Shown: positions 8,917-18,391, numbered from the stretch's first letter. The stretch is DNA of 44,505 nucleotides from an uncultured Verrucomicrobia subdivision 3 bacterium (GCA_903921455.1 CAIXPZ010000014.1:1-44505), one strand, 5' to 3'. Notes: generated from the letters alone by a model not told the origin. Numbers and translations are program-made.

Positions 8917-10383
8917 TTATTTCTTTTCCATTTTCGACGGGGGTTCGGCAAACAACCCGATTTCCTTGAGCGCGGGGCAAACGGGCGCCCGGGTGATGCG
9001 CAGACGGACCTTGTCGGTGGTCACATACTCGCCGCGAATCAGCCGATGGCTGCCGATGCTGGTGCCGTCGGCGAATTGGAACCACTGGCCGTCCTTCCAT
9101 TGATCGAGCGCAAACGCCTCAATGCGCTGGCCGAGCGGCAAAAATTCGCGAAGGCTGACGATGTTGAAAGTCTTCGGCCGGCCTAAATCCAGAACCAATT
9201 CCGGCGTGGTCACACCTTCGTCTGTGCTCCAGTATTTTTTGCCACTCCCGGAAAGAATATTTTGGGCGGCGAAAGTTTTGTCGTTGCCGCGCACATTACT
9301 GGCGGAGACTTTCGCGCCGGCCGCCAGGTTCTTTGCAAAGATGGCATCCAAACGCTTCCGGAATTCCTTCAGCGACTGCACATCCGGATCGGCGATGCGC
9401 CCGCGCTGGTCAGGCGGCAGGTTCAGCAGAAAGGACGCCCCGCGCCCGACGGATTTGAAATATAGATCCACCAGTTGGTCTGGCGTCTTCACTTTTGCGT
9501 CCTGGCTCGTGTGATAAAACCAGCCGGGCCGGATAGAGACGTCACACTCGCCCGGAATCCAGTCTGTGCCGGGCCGTTCACCGGTGTTCAACCCCGCCTT
9601 GTCTGAACCGGGATAACGCCCAGCGGGATTGAGCGTGGCCCAGCACGTTTCGCCGGCGATGCCGCGCTCATTGCCAATCCAATGCACATCCGGCCCGGCG
9701 TCGCTGAACATCAGTGCGCCTGGCTGCAATTCGCGAACGATGGCCCGCGTGTTCGGCCAGTCGTAATAATTCATCCGGTCAATCGTTCGCTTCTCCCGCG
9801 CGCCACCGTAGAAGCCGTCGCCGCCGTTCGCGCCGTCAAACCACACTTCAAAGATCGGGCCGTAGTTCGTCAGCAGTTCACGAAGCTGGTTGCGGTAATA
9901 AGTAACATATTCCGGCGTGCTGTAATCGGCGCGGTTGCGGTCCCACGGGGAAAGATAGACGCCGAATTTCAGCCCGGCCTTGCGACAGGCGACGGCCATT
10001 TCGCCGACAAAGTCGCCCTGCCCGTTTTTCCACGGCGAATTTTTGACCGAATGTTCCGTGAACTTCGTCGGCCAGAGGCAGAAGCCGTCGTGATGCTTCG
10101 CCGTCACGATGAGCCCTTTCATGCCGGCGGCTTTTGCGGCAGCCACGATTTGATCCGCGCTAAAATCCGTTGGATTAAACACCGACTCCTTCTCGTCGCC
10201 GTAGCCCCACTCCTTGTCCGTGAACGTGTTCACAGTGAAATGCACAAAGCCATAAAACTCCAGATCATGCCATGCAAGTTGGCGTGCTGACGGCAACGGC
10301 CCGAATGGTTGCGGGGGCTCGCCCGCCTGAATTATGACAGCGGCTAGAAACAGACTGGCGGTGATGATTGATAATATTTTCAT
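8917..10383 (-). CDS. Secreted alpha-L-fucosidase (GH29) with C-terminal discoidin-like domain
   Basis: A 488-residue protein starting with a signal peptide (MKILSIITASLFLAAVIIQA). The start at 10383 gives that signal and lies 13 bp after the aminotransferase stop. The catalytic barrel (about 30-340) has hallmarks of glycoside hydrolase family 29: YGFVHFTVNTFTDKEWGYG, AKHHDGFCLWPT and the predicted nucleophile Asp183 in VWFDGANGG. The C-terminal 130 residues look like an F5/8 type C (CBM32) beta-sandwich, which binds sugars. It should remove terminal alpha-linked fucose from glycans in the periplasm or outside. No other glycosidase is nearby; its partners are the M60-like peptidase and amino-acid enzymes of the same run. 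Confidence 0.9.
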   Translation of the reverse strand: MKILSIITASLFLAAVIIQAGEPPQPFGPLPSARQLAWHDLEFYGFVHFTVNTFTDKEWGYGDEKESVFNPTDFSADQIVAAAKAAGMKGLIVTAKHHDGFCLWPTKFTEHSVKNSPWKNGQGDFVGEMAVACRKAGLKFGVYLSPWDRNRADYSTPEYVTYYRNQLRELLTNYGPIFEVWFDGANGGDGFYGGAREKRTIDRMNYYDWPNTRAIVRELQPGALMFSDAGPDVHWIGNERGIAGETCWATLNPAGRYPGSDKAGLNTGERPGTDWIPGECDVSIRPGWFYHTSQDAKVKTPDQLVDLYFKSVGRGASFLLNLPPDQRGRIADPDVQSLKEFRKRLDAIFAKNLAAGAKVSASNVRGNDKTFAAQNILSGSGKKYWSTDEGVTTPELVLDLGRPKTFNIVSLREFLPLGQRIEAFALDQWKDGQWFQFADGTSIGSHRLIRGEYVTTDKVRLRITRAPVCPALKEIGLFAEPPSKMEKK

Positions 10384-10396
10384 GGCGGCAAAAGTT

Positions 10397-11692
10397 TTAC
10401 CGGACTGCTTTTGCAGCCTCCTCGGCGATGATGCGATACCCTTCGCGAACAACGTTCGCCTCGCGTGAAAAATTCATACGCAGGCATTCGTGACGATGCG
10501 GCCAGTCTTCGTCCAGGCCAAAGAAAAAATATTCACCCGGCACGGTCAGAACCTGGCGCGTCTTGAGCCGCGCATACAGTTCGCGCGTGCTGATGCGAAG
10601 GTTCTTGAGCCAAAGCCAGTGGAAAAACGCGCCTTCGTTTGCGTGCAGCGCCCAATCCAAACCCGCGGCGTCAAAACATTCCCGCGCCCACCCCGCAGCG
10701 GCGGCGGCTTTTTCCGCGTAGAACGGACGGAGGATTTTGGGACCGAGTTCCAGAATTTTTCCACTCTCGATCCAGGGCATAACGATTTGCTGGCCAATGT
10801 TATTGTTGGCCAGACCAACCACTGCTGTCAGCGAACCAATGGCGGAGGCGATTTTTTCCGGCGCGATGACGATGCCTGTCCGCGTGCCAGGCAAACCGAG
10901 TTTGGATAAACTCAAGGTGAGGATGACGTGCGGTTCCCAAAACGGTTTTGCGGGAACAAACATCACGTCGGGGAACGGCGTGCCGTAGGCGTTATCAAGA
11001 ATCAGTGGTATACCGTGGGCAACGGCCAGCGCGGACAAGTGCGCGACCTCTGCATCCGTCAGCACATTGCCGGTGGGATTGGTCGGGCGGGAAGCGGCGA
11101 TGGCTCCGATGTCACCGCGTGCCAACTCCTGTTCCACCGCTGCAAAATCAATCGTGTATTTGAAAAATTTTGCAGCACGGCCTTGCGGCCACTCAATGAC
11201 CGGTTTGCATGCAACAAATAGATCCGGTTCCAGCCCCTGGTCCGCGTAACCGATGTATTCTGGCGCGAGCGGCAGGAGAATTTTTCTCCGACGACCACCA
11301 GCAAAGCGTCCCGCCAGTATATTGAAGAGATAAAAAAAGGCGCTTTGGCCGCCACAAGTCACGGCCAGGTTTTGCGGGCCGATGTCCCAGCCATAAGTGC
11401 GCCGGAGCAATTCGGCGAGTGCGCGAAGAAAACGCGGGTTGCCTTGCGGCGGATCGTAGCTCGCCATCATCCGCTCAAACGCATCGCCGTCGGCCAGCAG
11501 CTCGTTCATTCGCTCACGCACAAGCACCTGCAAGCCGGGCACGGCGGCAGGATTGCCACCGCCCAACATCCGCATGTGTGGCGCGACTGTCATCGCGCGG
11601 CCCAAGTCATCCATCAATTCGAGGATGCCGGTGTGCGCGGTGAGTTTCTGGCCAGCCAGCGAAAATTCAAATGACGGAACGGGCTGCGACAT
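10397..11692 (-). CDS. avtA: Valine-pyruvate type aminotransferase (AvtA-like)
   Basis: A 431-residue fold-type I PLP enzyme. The catalytic lysine is about residue 264 in SLSKLGLPGTRTG. PTNPTG near 205 and LDNAYG near 233 supply the usual cofactor contacts. The N-terminal part (MRMLGGGNPAAVPGL, then ASYDPPQGNPRF) matches AvtA-type valine-pyruvate transaminases, which interconvert valine and pyruvate with alanine and 2-oxoisovalerate. It is the first gene of the seven-gene minus-strand run. The 221-bp gap upstream should hold the promoter, but I see no convincing -35/-10 pair there. The alanine it forms could be the substrate of the alanine dehydrogenase downstream. The exact amino donor is uncertain. 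Confidence 0.85.
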   Translation of the reverse strand: MSQPVPSFEFSLAGQKLTAHTGILELMDDLGRAMTVAPHMRMLGGGNPAAVPGLQVLVRERMNELLADGDAFERMMASYDPPQGNPRFLRALAELLRRTYGWDIGPQNLAVTCGGQSAFFYLFNILAGRFAGGRRRKILLPLAPEYIGYADQGLEPDLFVACKPVIEWPQGRAAKFFKYTIDFAAVEQELARGDIGAIAASRPTNPTGNVLTDAEVAHLSALAVAHGIPLILDNAYGTPFPDVMFVPAKPFWEPHVILTLSLSKLGLPGTRTGIVIAPEKIASAIGSLTAVVGLANNNIGQQIVMPWIESGKILELGPKILRPFYAEKAAAAAGWARECFDAAGLDWALHANEGAFFHWLWLKNLRISTRELYARLKTRQVLTVPGEYFFFGLDEDWPHRHECLRMNFSREANVVREGYRIIAEEAAKAVR

Positions 11693-11913
11693 GGTGCCAA
11701 TAGTTTTGTTTCAACCGGTTTATGGTTCAAACAGCTTGGAGCGAACCCCAATGCCAGACAATACCCAATAAGGGGGAGAAGAATGAACCTACGGGAGAGT
11801 TAGATGCGGTTTACTAACGATACGGATGTCAAATGCCTCTGTGGAGCGCAGCAAAAAAGTTTTTCAATAAACGCCGGATAGAGGTTTTATTTCTAATCCC
11901 TCATCTCAGAATT

Positions 11914-14067
11914 TCAATTCTCCCGGTGGCTGAATTCGCGAATCATCGCCCGCCACCACGGCGCCAGCTTTTCCTCGGGCCGCAGCCAGGCCTGCTGGTG
12001 CAACCACACCATCACCCGCTGATCAGCCATGACCGCCATGCGCTCGGATGACTTCAGTTTTTCCGGTCCGCCCGCGAGTAATTTTTCCGCCAATTCACGC
12101 ACCGCATCCGTGCCCGCACCGATTTTGGCGAAATGCTCGGCGTAAACCGGGTTTAATTGCTTCTCGCGCAGTAGCGTGACGTGAACTGCGTTCACATACG
12201 GATCCAACACAGCGGCGGCGAGACCAGCATGAACACGGCAGCGCGGCGATTCGTCCTCGGTGAGTTCGTGAATCTTCATCCGCGAACGCAACGAGACGAG
12301 TTCCATCGGCGGCCGGGTTTCTTCCGGTGTCAAAAATAAGCCCGCGCTCTTGGCCCGCGCTCCGAGCATGCGGCGACTGGTGAGCACGCTCAACGGCACG
12401 GAAAACACCATGCCCGCCAGCACGGGCGTGAACCACCAGAACAAACCCGGATCCAGCTTCCAGGTGAACCAGCCCCACGTCACGCCGATGAGCGTGTGGC
12501 CCCAATGCCGTTGCGCCGCGTATATCCAGTCCGTGCCGTCAGCGGTGCGTTTTTGTGTGGCCCAGCCGACGCTGATGCCAGCAATGTTCGTCAGCACAAA
12601 CCGCGTGTGCCACAGCATGAGCAATGGCGCGTGCAGCGTGGAAAAAATCGTTTCACCAATCACGCCGCCCGTGGCGTTGAGCAAACCGCCGAACGCCTTG
12701 CGTCGCGGCCAGTCTCGCGCAAGGTCAATGAGCGAGAGAAATTTCGGCAGCATGATGACGACCATGCAAATCATAAAAATCAGAAACGCGTGCGCCGTGC
12801 CGCTCCAGTCTTTGAGATACGGATTAAAGGAATCCACGGTGATATCCGACAGGCCGGTGAATTTCTGCACGCAATAAATCCAGTCGAACGTGACCAGAAA
12901 CGCGAGCCAGAGCGGGCTGGCGACGTAACCAAAAATCCCGAGAATCAAGTGCATCCGGCTCACCCCGCGCAGACCTTTGGCAAACAGCACCAAAGTGTGC
13001 TGCAGATTTCCCTGGCACCAGCGGCGCTCACGTTGCGCGTTTTCAATGAGTGCCTGCGGCGCCTCCTCATAACTGCCTTCCAAATCGTAGGCGAGCCAGA
13101 CCGTCCAATTTTCGCGCAGCATCAGCGCGGCCTCGACGAAATCGTGCGAAAGAATCTGTCCACCGAACGGCTTGCGGCCCGGGAGTTGCGGCAAATCGCA
13201 GAACTGCATGAACGGCTCGGTGCGGATAATCGCGTTGTGCCCCCAGTAATTCCCAAAATCCAGCGCCCAATAATTCAGTCCGGCGATGAAGACCGGCGCG
13301 TAAAGACGATTGGCAAATTGCTGGATGCGGCCGAACAACGACTCGGCATTGACGAGCGCCGGCACCGTCTGGATCAAGCCGACGGTCGGGTGCGCCTCCA
13401 TTAATTTCACCAAGTCCACCAGTGTTTCGCCCCGCATCACGCTGTCGGCGTCGCAGCATAGGAAATAGCGGTAGCGCTTACCCCAGGTGTTGAGAAAGTC
13501 GCGGACGTTGCCACTCTTGCGCGCCTCGTTGAACAGCCGGCGGCGGTAATAAATTTTCCCGAGCGCATCGAGGTCGCGAACAAGTTCAGACCAGCGCGCT
13601 TCCTCTTCCACCCAGCGGTCGGGATCAGTTGAATCACTCAGGATAAAAAAGTCGAACTGATCGAGCTGACCGGTGCGTTCGAGGGATTCGTAAGTAGCGC
13701 GCAAGCCTTCGAGCACGCGGACGGAATCTTCGTTGTAAATCGGGAAGATGATGGCCGTGCTGACGCCGGCGATGGTTTGTTCCTTGAACGGTTTCAGTGC
13801 AGTGACGCGGTGGTTGGTGCCGAAGATGCGGATGAAAAATCCATAGACGCCATGCATGCAACCAATGGCCGTTAGCAGGAACAGAATGATGAACAACACC
13901 AGCAGCACCGTGCGCGATGCGCTCCAGCCGGTGCGCCAGAGCAAGTCGGCGAATATCATTGAGACGAAGCCGGTCAACAGCACAGCCGACGAGAAAAACA
14001 AAAACAGCCGCCAGCCGCGCCGGAGACGCGGAGTCGTTGTGATCGTGATGTTTGTCGCGTCAACCAT
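11914..14067 (-). CDS. opgH: Glucan glucosyltransferase OpgH
   Basis: A 717-residue polytopic glycosyltransferase that makes the beta-glucan backbone of osmoregulated periplasmic glucans from UDP-glucose and passes it through the inner membrane. Two helices open the protein (about 18-42 and 52-78). The catalytic loop follows with IIFPIYNED near 107, DADSVM near 206-211, SHDF near 307-310 and the processive QRERRW box near 345-350; several C-terminal helices follow. The start at 14067 overlaps the previous gene by 8 bp (ATGGTTGA), suggesting translational coupling. It is shorter than the enteric protein (about 847) because the long cytoplasmic N-terminus is missing. Confidence 0.93.
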   Translation of the reverse strand: MVDATNITITTTPRLRRGWRLFLFFSSAVLLTGFVSMIFADLLWRTGWSASRTVLLVLFIILFLLTAIGCMHGVYGFFIRIFGTNHRVTALKPFKEQTIAGVSTAIIFPIYNEDSVRVLEGLRATYESLERTGQLDQFDFFILSDSTDPDRWVEEEARWSELVRDLDALGKIYYRRRLFNEARKSGNVRDFLNTWGKRYRYFLCCDADSVMRGETLVDLVKLMEAHPTVGLIQTVPALVNAESLFGRIQQFANRLYAPVFIAGLNYWALDFGNYWGHNAIIRTEPFMQFCDLPQLPGRKPFGGQILSHDFVEAALMLRENWTVWLAYDLEGSYEEAPQALIENAQRERRWCQGNLQHTLVLFAKGLRGVSRMHLILGIFGYVASPLWLAFLVTFDWIYCVQKFTGLSDITVDSFNPYLKDWSGTAHAFLIFMICMVVIMLPKFLSLIDLARDWPRRKAFGGLLNATGGVIGETIFSTLHAPLLMLWHTRFVLTNIAGISVGWATQKRTADGTDWIYAAQRHWGHTLIGVTWGWFTWKLDPGLFWWFTPVLAGMVFSVPLSVLTSRRMLGARAKSAGLFLTPEETRPPMELVSLRSRMKIHELTEDESPRCRVHAGLAAAVLDPYVNAVHVTLLREKQLNPVYAEHFAKIGAGTDAVRELAEKLLAGGPEKLKSSERMAVMADQRVMVWLHQQAWLRPEEKLAPWWRAMIREFSHREN

Positions 14068-14704
14068 TTTGCCGGAACCAATCAATGAATAATTGCAGGC
14101 GGGAATTGACCTGTTCAAATCCGCCGTGAGTGAGCCAGAAAATCGCCACGAGCAGCAACGCGAAAAAAGTCCACGCCAGCACCATGCGGACATACGGCAG
14201 CCGGCTGAAATTCGTCAGCGTCGTGAATGGGCCGAGGTCGAGCGGGCGCGGCGTCATCTTGGACAACTGAAAATCCGGGCCGGCGCGGAAGAAGCTTTCG
14301 CGCATGGCTTCGACGAATTCCTGCGGCCAGGGGCCGGGACGGAGAAATTGATCCTGCCATTTGCCCGGCATGTCCGCGAGCAGCAGCGCGAGGCGGCCGC
14401 GCGTCGAGAGCATCTGGTCGGTGCCGGTCGGCGACGTTTGCAGCACCTCGGCGAACCAGGTGGTCACCAGATGATCCATCTCCTCGGCGGCAAGTTCGGT
14501 GGCGGAACGGTGCTTTTCAGCCGGCGCGCGGCGCTGGGCACGCTCGAGCACACGCAGGACTATCTGGCCAAGCAGCGGCTTGTTGCGAATGCGGAGTGCG
14601 TGAAAATAGTTTTCCACCTTCACGTAAGCCGCATTCCATTCCTCCAGCGAACGCCCCGCGATCTCGCCGGAGACGTCGGGTAGAATTTTCAGGGCGGGCT
14701 CCAT
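14060..14704 (-). CDS. Unrecognised C-terminally anchored protein between opgG and opgH
   Basis: A 214-residue protein of unknown family. The start at 14704 overlaps the end of opgG by 16 bp, and the stop overlaps the start of opgH by 8 bp, so all three genes are locked together translationally. The first 150 or so residues are charged, mostly helical and probably cytoplasmic. A single hydrophobic helix (MVLAWTFFALLLVAIFWLTH) lies near the C-terminus, followed by a short amphipathic tail. The OpgH here lacks the long cytoplasmic N-terminal domain of enteric OpgH. This protein could supply an equivalent regulatory part in trans; that is inference from position and topology only. Confidence 0.75.
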   Translation of the reverse strand: MEPALKILPDVSGEIAGRSLEEWNAAYVKVENYFHALRIRNKPLLGQIVLRVLERAQRRAPAEKHRSATELAAEEMDHLVTTWFAEVLQTSPTGTDQMLSTRGRLALLLADMPGKWQDQFLRPGPWPQEFVEAMRESFFRAGPDFQLSKMTPRPLDLGPFTTLTNFSRLPYVRMVLAWTFFALLLVAIFWLTHGGFEQVNSRLQLFIDWFRQNG

Positions 14705-16257
14705 TGATAGGTCCAGGTTTCGCCGACAACGTTCGTGCCTTGCTGTAACGAGCAGCGTAAATCCACCGCCTCGTGACTGCCGGCTTCCGGCATCATTTTC
14801 AGAATCGCTCGCCAAGTGCCGTTAAATGGATTGCGCACGACGAGATTATCCACAATGCGCGCGCCGCCGCTGCAATTGGCGATGGCCACCGGCGGCTTGT
14901 TCTCGGGAATCGCATCCAGCAGCGGGCCGTCGAAATCAATCACGAATTGCCGCGCACCGGGAAATTGCGCGTCCGGCCCGATGCGCGTGGAAACAATCCG
15001 GTTTTCCGAACGCTTCACGTCCGCATCGCCGCCTTCCCAGTGCAGCGTATAGCCGAAGCGGAACGGCTGCAGCGGGGCGGGTTTGTTTTTGGGATCCCAG
15101 AAGGCGACGATGTTATCAAGCCCCTCGTAGCTAGTGCTCAACTCAACCAAGTGCAAATCGCCGTCGCCCCAGCTTCCGTCCGGCTCCACCCAGACGCTCG
15201 GAACCTGATGGTAGGCGTTGAACATGTCCTGATAGGCGGAAAAATTCCGTTCGCGCTGCAGCAGGCCGAAGCCCCTTATATTCGGCGCGTGAAAAACCTG
15301 ATGGCGCGTCACCGGCGGATTATCGAGCGGACGCCAGAAAATCTCGCCATTGCCCATGTGAACGAGCAGACCGTCGCTGTCGTGAACCTCCGTGCGATAA
15401 TCATCAAACTTCCGCTCCGTGTCCTTGCCGAACCAGAACATGCTTGTCAGTGGCGCAAGGCCAATCGTCTTGATGGGCTTCCGGTTTTTATCCACGGTAA
15501 CGATGTTGTTCGTCTCCCGGAAAAATAAAACCGCGCGGATGCTCGCCGAGGTTATGTCGCCGGGCTTGATAAAAAATTCATACGCCCCCACGCAGCTCAT
15601 ACTGTCGAGAATCGCGTAAAGGCGCAATTCCGTGTCCTCCTTCTGCGGCTTGCCCAGCCACCAGTCGGTGAAGATGGGAAATTCCTCCGGCCGGTCGCCT
15701 TCACCGCTTTCCAGGGCGAGACCGCGCGCGGATTCGCCGTAGCGCAGGTTTTTGCCAAGCAACCGGAAATAGCTCGCCCCAAGAAACGCGCCAAGTTCAT
15801 CGAGTTGGCCCGGCTGGTTCAATGGATACAACACGCGGAAACCCGCGTAGCCGGTCTTCGTCGGAATCTGGCTGGCGATGTCTAGTTTGCCGTAATCAAA
15901 AAAATCCTGCACGAAACGAATGGGCTGGGTGTGCGTGAGCGTGAATTCATTCACATGCACTGGTTCCTGATAGAGGTAGCCGGGATGAAAAAATTCCACG
16001 CGAAAGGGCAGTTGATCCGCCGCCCAGAGAGCGCGATCGCGTCGAAAGCGGATTTCGCGGTATTTGTCGTAGTCGAGATTGTCCTGGCGCAAGATCTTGG
16101 GCAGCTCGGCACGCGGCGAGTGGAAGGGCGACTTGGCGCGGTCGAGTGCGCGTTTGGCGACGTAATCCAGATTCACCTCGGCGGACTCCGCAGCCAGACC
16201 GATGGAGGCGGTCAGCAAGCCAGCAATGATTACCAACAAGCCACAGGGTCGAAACAT
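14689..16257 (-). CDS. opgG: Periplasmic glucan biosynthesis protein OpgG
   Basis: A 522-residue periplasmic protein needed for branching or modification of osmoregulated periplasmic glucans. It starts with a signal peptide (MFRPCGLLVIIAGLLTASIGLAAES); the start at 16257 is chosen for that reason. The sequence matches the MdoG/OpgD family: YDKYREIRFRRDRALW near the N-terminus, then GYAGFRVLYPLN, GEIFWRPLDNPP and FGYTLHWEGGDAD further on. The catalytic-type beta-sandwich and the C-terminal Ig-like domain are both present, and length is close to the enteric protein. It heads the opgG-X-opgH block, 78 bp after an ABC permease gene. Confidence 0.93.
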   Translation of the reverse strand: MFRPCGLLVIIAGLLTASIGLAAESAEVNLDYVAKRALDRAKSPFHSPRAELPKILRQDNLDYDKYREIRFRRDRALWAADQLPFRVEFFHPGYLYQEPVHVNEFTLTHTQPIRFVQDFFDYGKLDIASQIPTKTGYAGFRVLYPLNQPGQLDELGAFLGASYFRLLGKNLRYGESARGLALESGEGDRPEEFPIFTDWWLGKPQKEDTELRLYAILDSMSCVGAYEFFIKPGDITSASIRAVLFFRETNNIVTVDKNRKPIKTIGLAPLTSMFWFGKDTERKFDDYRTEVHDSDGLLVHMGNGEIFWRPLDNPPVTRHQVFHAPNIRGFGLLQRERNFSAYQDMFNAYHQVPSVWVEPDGSWGDGDLHLVELSTSYEGLDNIVAFWDPKNKPAPLQPFRFGYTLHWEGGDADVKRSENRIVSTRIGPDAQFPGARQFVIDFDGPLLDAIPENKPPVAIANCSGGARIVDNLVVRNPFNGTWRAILKMMPEAGSHEAVDLRCSLQQGTNVVGETWTYQWSPP

Positions 16258-16335
16258 CTTGGCACAAGGAATACTCAAACCGCCTGAATTTGCAAGCACG
16301 GCGCAGCCTGCGGTAAAATGGTCACCGGAACATTG

Positions 16336-17466
16336 TCAATCCAAAGTTTGGCGATAACGCTTGATGCCGATGGTCAACATCACCATCACAAACAGCGCGA
16401 TCGGCCATAGGTCCGGCGCGCATTCGGCCAGACCATTGCCCTTGAGCAAAATTCCGCGCACGACGCGCAGAAAATGAGTGAGCGGCAGGCATTCGCCAAT
16501 ATCCTGCGCCCAGCCGGGCATGCCGCGGAACGGAAACATATAGCCGGAGAGCAGCAGCGACGGCAGGAAGAAAAAGAACGCCATCTGCACCGCCTGCAAC
16601 TGATTCTTGGCGATGGTCGAGAAGGTGATGCCCACTGCGAGGTTTGCCACGATGAACAGGAACGTCAAGCCCACCAGCAGCGACACGCTGCCGAGCATGG
16701 GCACATCGAACAAAAATTTTGACGCCAGCAAAATCAGGAAGACCTGCACGTATCCGACCATGATGTAGGGAATGATCTTGCCGATGATGACTTCTCCCGG
16801 ATGCGCGGGTGTGGAAAGGAGATTTTCCATCGTGCCGCGCTCGCGTTCGCGCGTGATGGCGAGGCCGGTGATGATAATCATGGTCATGGTCAGCATCACG
16901 CCCATGAGGCCGGGAACGATGTTGTATTGGGTGATGCTCTCGGGATTGTAATGCTGGTGGGCGACGAGATTGAACGGCGTTCCGCCCGCGCGTAATTTGG
17001 CGAGCGGCCCGGTGAGATCGCGGTTCAGCACGGCGGTGACGAGCGCCGAAATAGTCGCCGAAGCGTAGCCCACCGCCGATGGATCGGTGGCGTCGGCTTC
17101 GATGAGCAGATCCGGTTTTCCGCCGCGCAGCAGTTGACGCGAGAAATCCACCGGCACCGAGATGGCGAACTGGATTCTTCCTTCAGCGAGCAGGTTCTGG
17201 ATTTCGGACTCACTGCGCGCCTCGTGCGTGATATCGAAGTAACTGCTGTTGCGCAGCGCCCAGACGATGGTGCGCGAGAACGGGCTGTTGTCCGCCGCAT
17301 AGACCGCCGTAGGCAAATGTTTGGGGTTCGAGTTGATGGCGTAGCCGAAGAGGATGAGCTGGAGCATCGGGATGCCGACCATCATGCCAAACGTCAGCCG
17401 GTCGCGCCGCATCTGGATGAACTCCTTCAGCACAATCGCGAGGAAGCGTTGGAAGCTGAAGCTCAT
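16336..17466 (-). CDS. ABC-2 type exporter permease
   Basis: A 376-residue inner-membrane permease. One N-terminal helix (near 25-45) is followed by a large extracytoplasmic loop of about 130 residues and then five or six helices in the C-terminal half. The cytoplasmic motif RERERGTMENLLSTP near 208 is typical of YbhS/YbhR-like ABC-2 permeases that export drugs or other hydrophobic compounds. Its start overlaps the stop of the ATPase gene by 4 bp (ATGA). Enteric systems of this type have two permeases and a HlyD-type partner; only one permease is here, and no adaptor is adjacent. A homodimer is the likely working form. Confidence 0.88.
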   Translation of the reverse strand: MSFSFQRFLAIVLKEFIQMRRDRLTFGMMVGIPMLQLILFGYAINSNPKHLPTAVYAADNSPFSRTIVWALRNSSYFDITHEARSESEIQNLLAEGRIQFAISVPVDFSRQLLRGGKPDLLIEADATDPSAVGYASATISALVTAVLNRDLTGPLAKLRAGGTPFNLVAHQHYNPESITQYNIVPGLMGVMLTMTMIIITGLAITRERERGTMENLLSTPAHPGEVIIGKIIPYIMVGYVQVFLILLASKFLFDVPMLGSVSLLVGLTFLFIVANLAVGITFSTIAKNQLQAVQMAFFFFLPSLLLSGYMFPFRGMPGWAQDIGECLPLTHFLRVVRGILLKGNGLAECAPDLWPIALFVMVMLTIGIKRYRQTLD

Positions 17467-18389
17467 ATAAAATTATCCTTCGCAGTTTCCATCAGGCTGA
17501 TGAACACGTCTTCCAGACCCGAATCAATTTTGGTCCAACGATGACCGTTGGTCATGAAGGGCGCGAGGCTCGCGTGTAATTTTTCCGCGTCGCGCCCGCT
17601 GACGTGCAGCGCCATGCCGAACGCCACGACCTGTTCCACGCCCGGCAAACCGCGCAATTTTTCCGCGAGCGCTGAGAGATTTACGCCGGCAACTTCCCAC
17701 GTCGTTAATCCGCCGGCTTTAATAACCTCGTCCACCGAGCCGTGCGCGAGCAGGTTGCCGTAAGCGATGTAGCCAAGGCGGTGGCAACGCGACGCCTCGT
17801 CCATGTAATGCGTGGTGATGAGAAACGTCAGGCCATCCGCCGCAAGTTTGTGGATCTCTTCCCAGAATTCGCGTCGCGCCTTCGGGTCCACGCCGGCCGT
17901 CGGCTCATCGAGCAGGAGCAACTGTGGATCGTGAATCAGGCAGGCCGCGAGGGCGAGGCGCTGCTTCCAGCCGCCGGAGAGCGTGCCAGCGAGTTGCTTG
18001 CGGCGCTCGACCATGCCGAGACGTGCCAAACTTTTTTGCACGGCGGCTTTCCGCTGCGGCACGGCGTAAAGCCGCGCGATGAAGTCCAGGTTCTCCTCAA
18101 TGGTCAGGTCTTCGTAGAACGAAAACTTTTGCGTCATGTAGCCAACTCGTTTCTTGATCTCGGCGGATTCGCGCCGGAAATCAAGCCCGAGACATTTGCC
18201 CTCACCGCCGTCGGGCGTAAGCAAACCGCAGAGCATCCGCAGGAACGTAGTCTTGCCGCTGCCGTTCGGACCGAGGAAACCGTAAATCTCACCATGCCGC
18301 ACCTGCATGGCGATGTCATTGACGACGGTGCGCGTCCCGAATTTCTTCGTGACGCCGCGCACGTCAATGGCGAAGGCGGGAGTTTCCAT
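17463..18389 (-). CDS. ABC exporter ATP-binding protein
   Basis: A 308-residue ATPase with one nucleotide-binding domain. Walker A (GPNGSGKTT) is near 40-48, the signature LSGGWKQR near 137-144 and Walker B LLLLDEPTAGVDP near 157-169, followed by the switch histidine (ITTHYMDEA). The last 90 residues form the small extra domain seen in CcmA/YbhF-type exporters. It drives the permease encoded next (4-bp overlap). It starts 2 bp after the queE stop, so it belongs to the queE-ATPase-permease run. The transported compound is not predictable. Confidence 0.92.
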   Translation of the reverse strand: METPAFAIDVRGVTKKFGTRTVVNDIAMQVRHGEIYGFLGPNGSGKTTFLRMLCGLLTPDGGEGKCLGLDFRRESAEIKKRVGYMTQKFSFYEDLTIEENLDFIARLYAVPQRKAAVQKSLARLGMVERRKQLAGTLSGGWKQRLALAACLIHDPQLLLLDEPTAGVDPKARREFWEEIHKLAADGLTFLITTHYMDEASRCHRLGYIAYGNLLAHGSVDEVIKAGGLTTWEVAGVNLSALAEKLRGLPGVEQVVAFGMALHVSGRDAEKLHASLAPFMTNGHRWTKIDSGLEDVFISLMETAKDNFI

Positions 18390-18391
18390 GC

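Noticed and set aside
11783..11803. Tiny plus-strand frame (MNLRES) with a strong ribosome site
   Set aside because: Six codons in the upstream gap of a minus-strand operon, with no downstream gene on its strand; probably chance.
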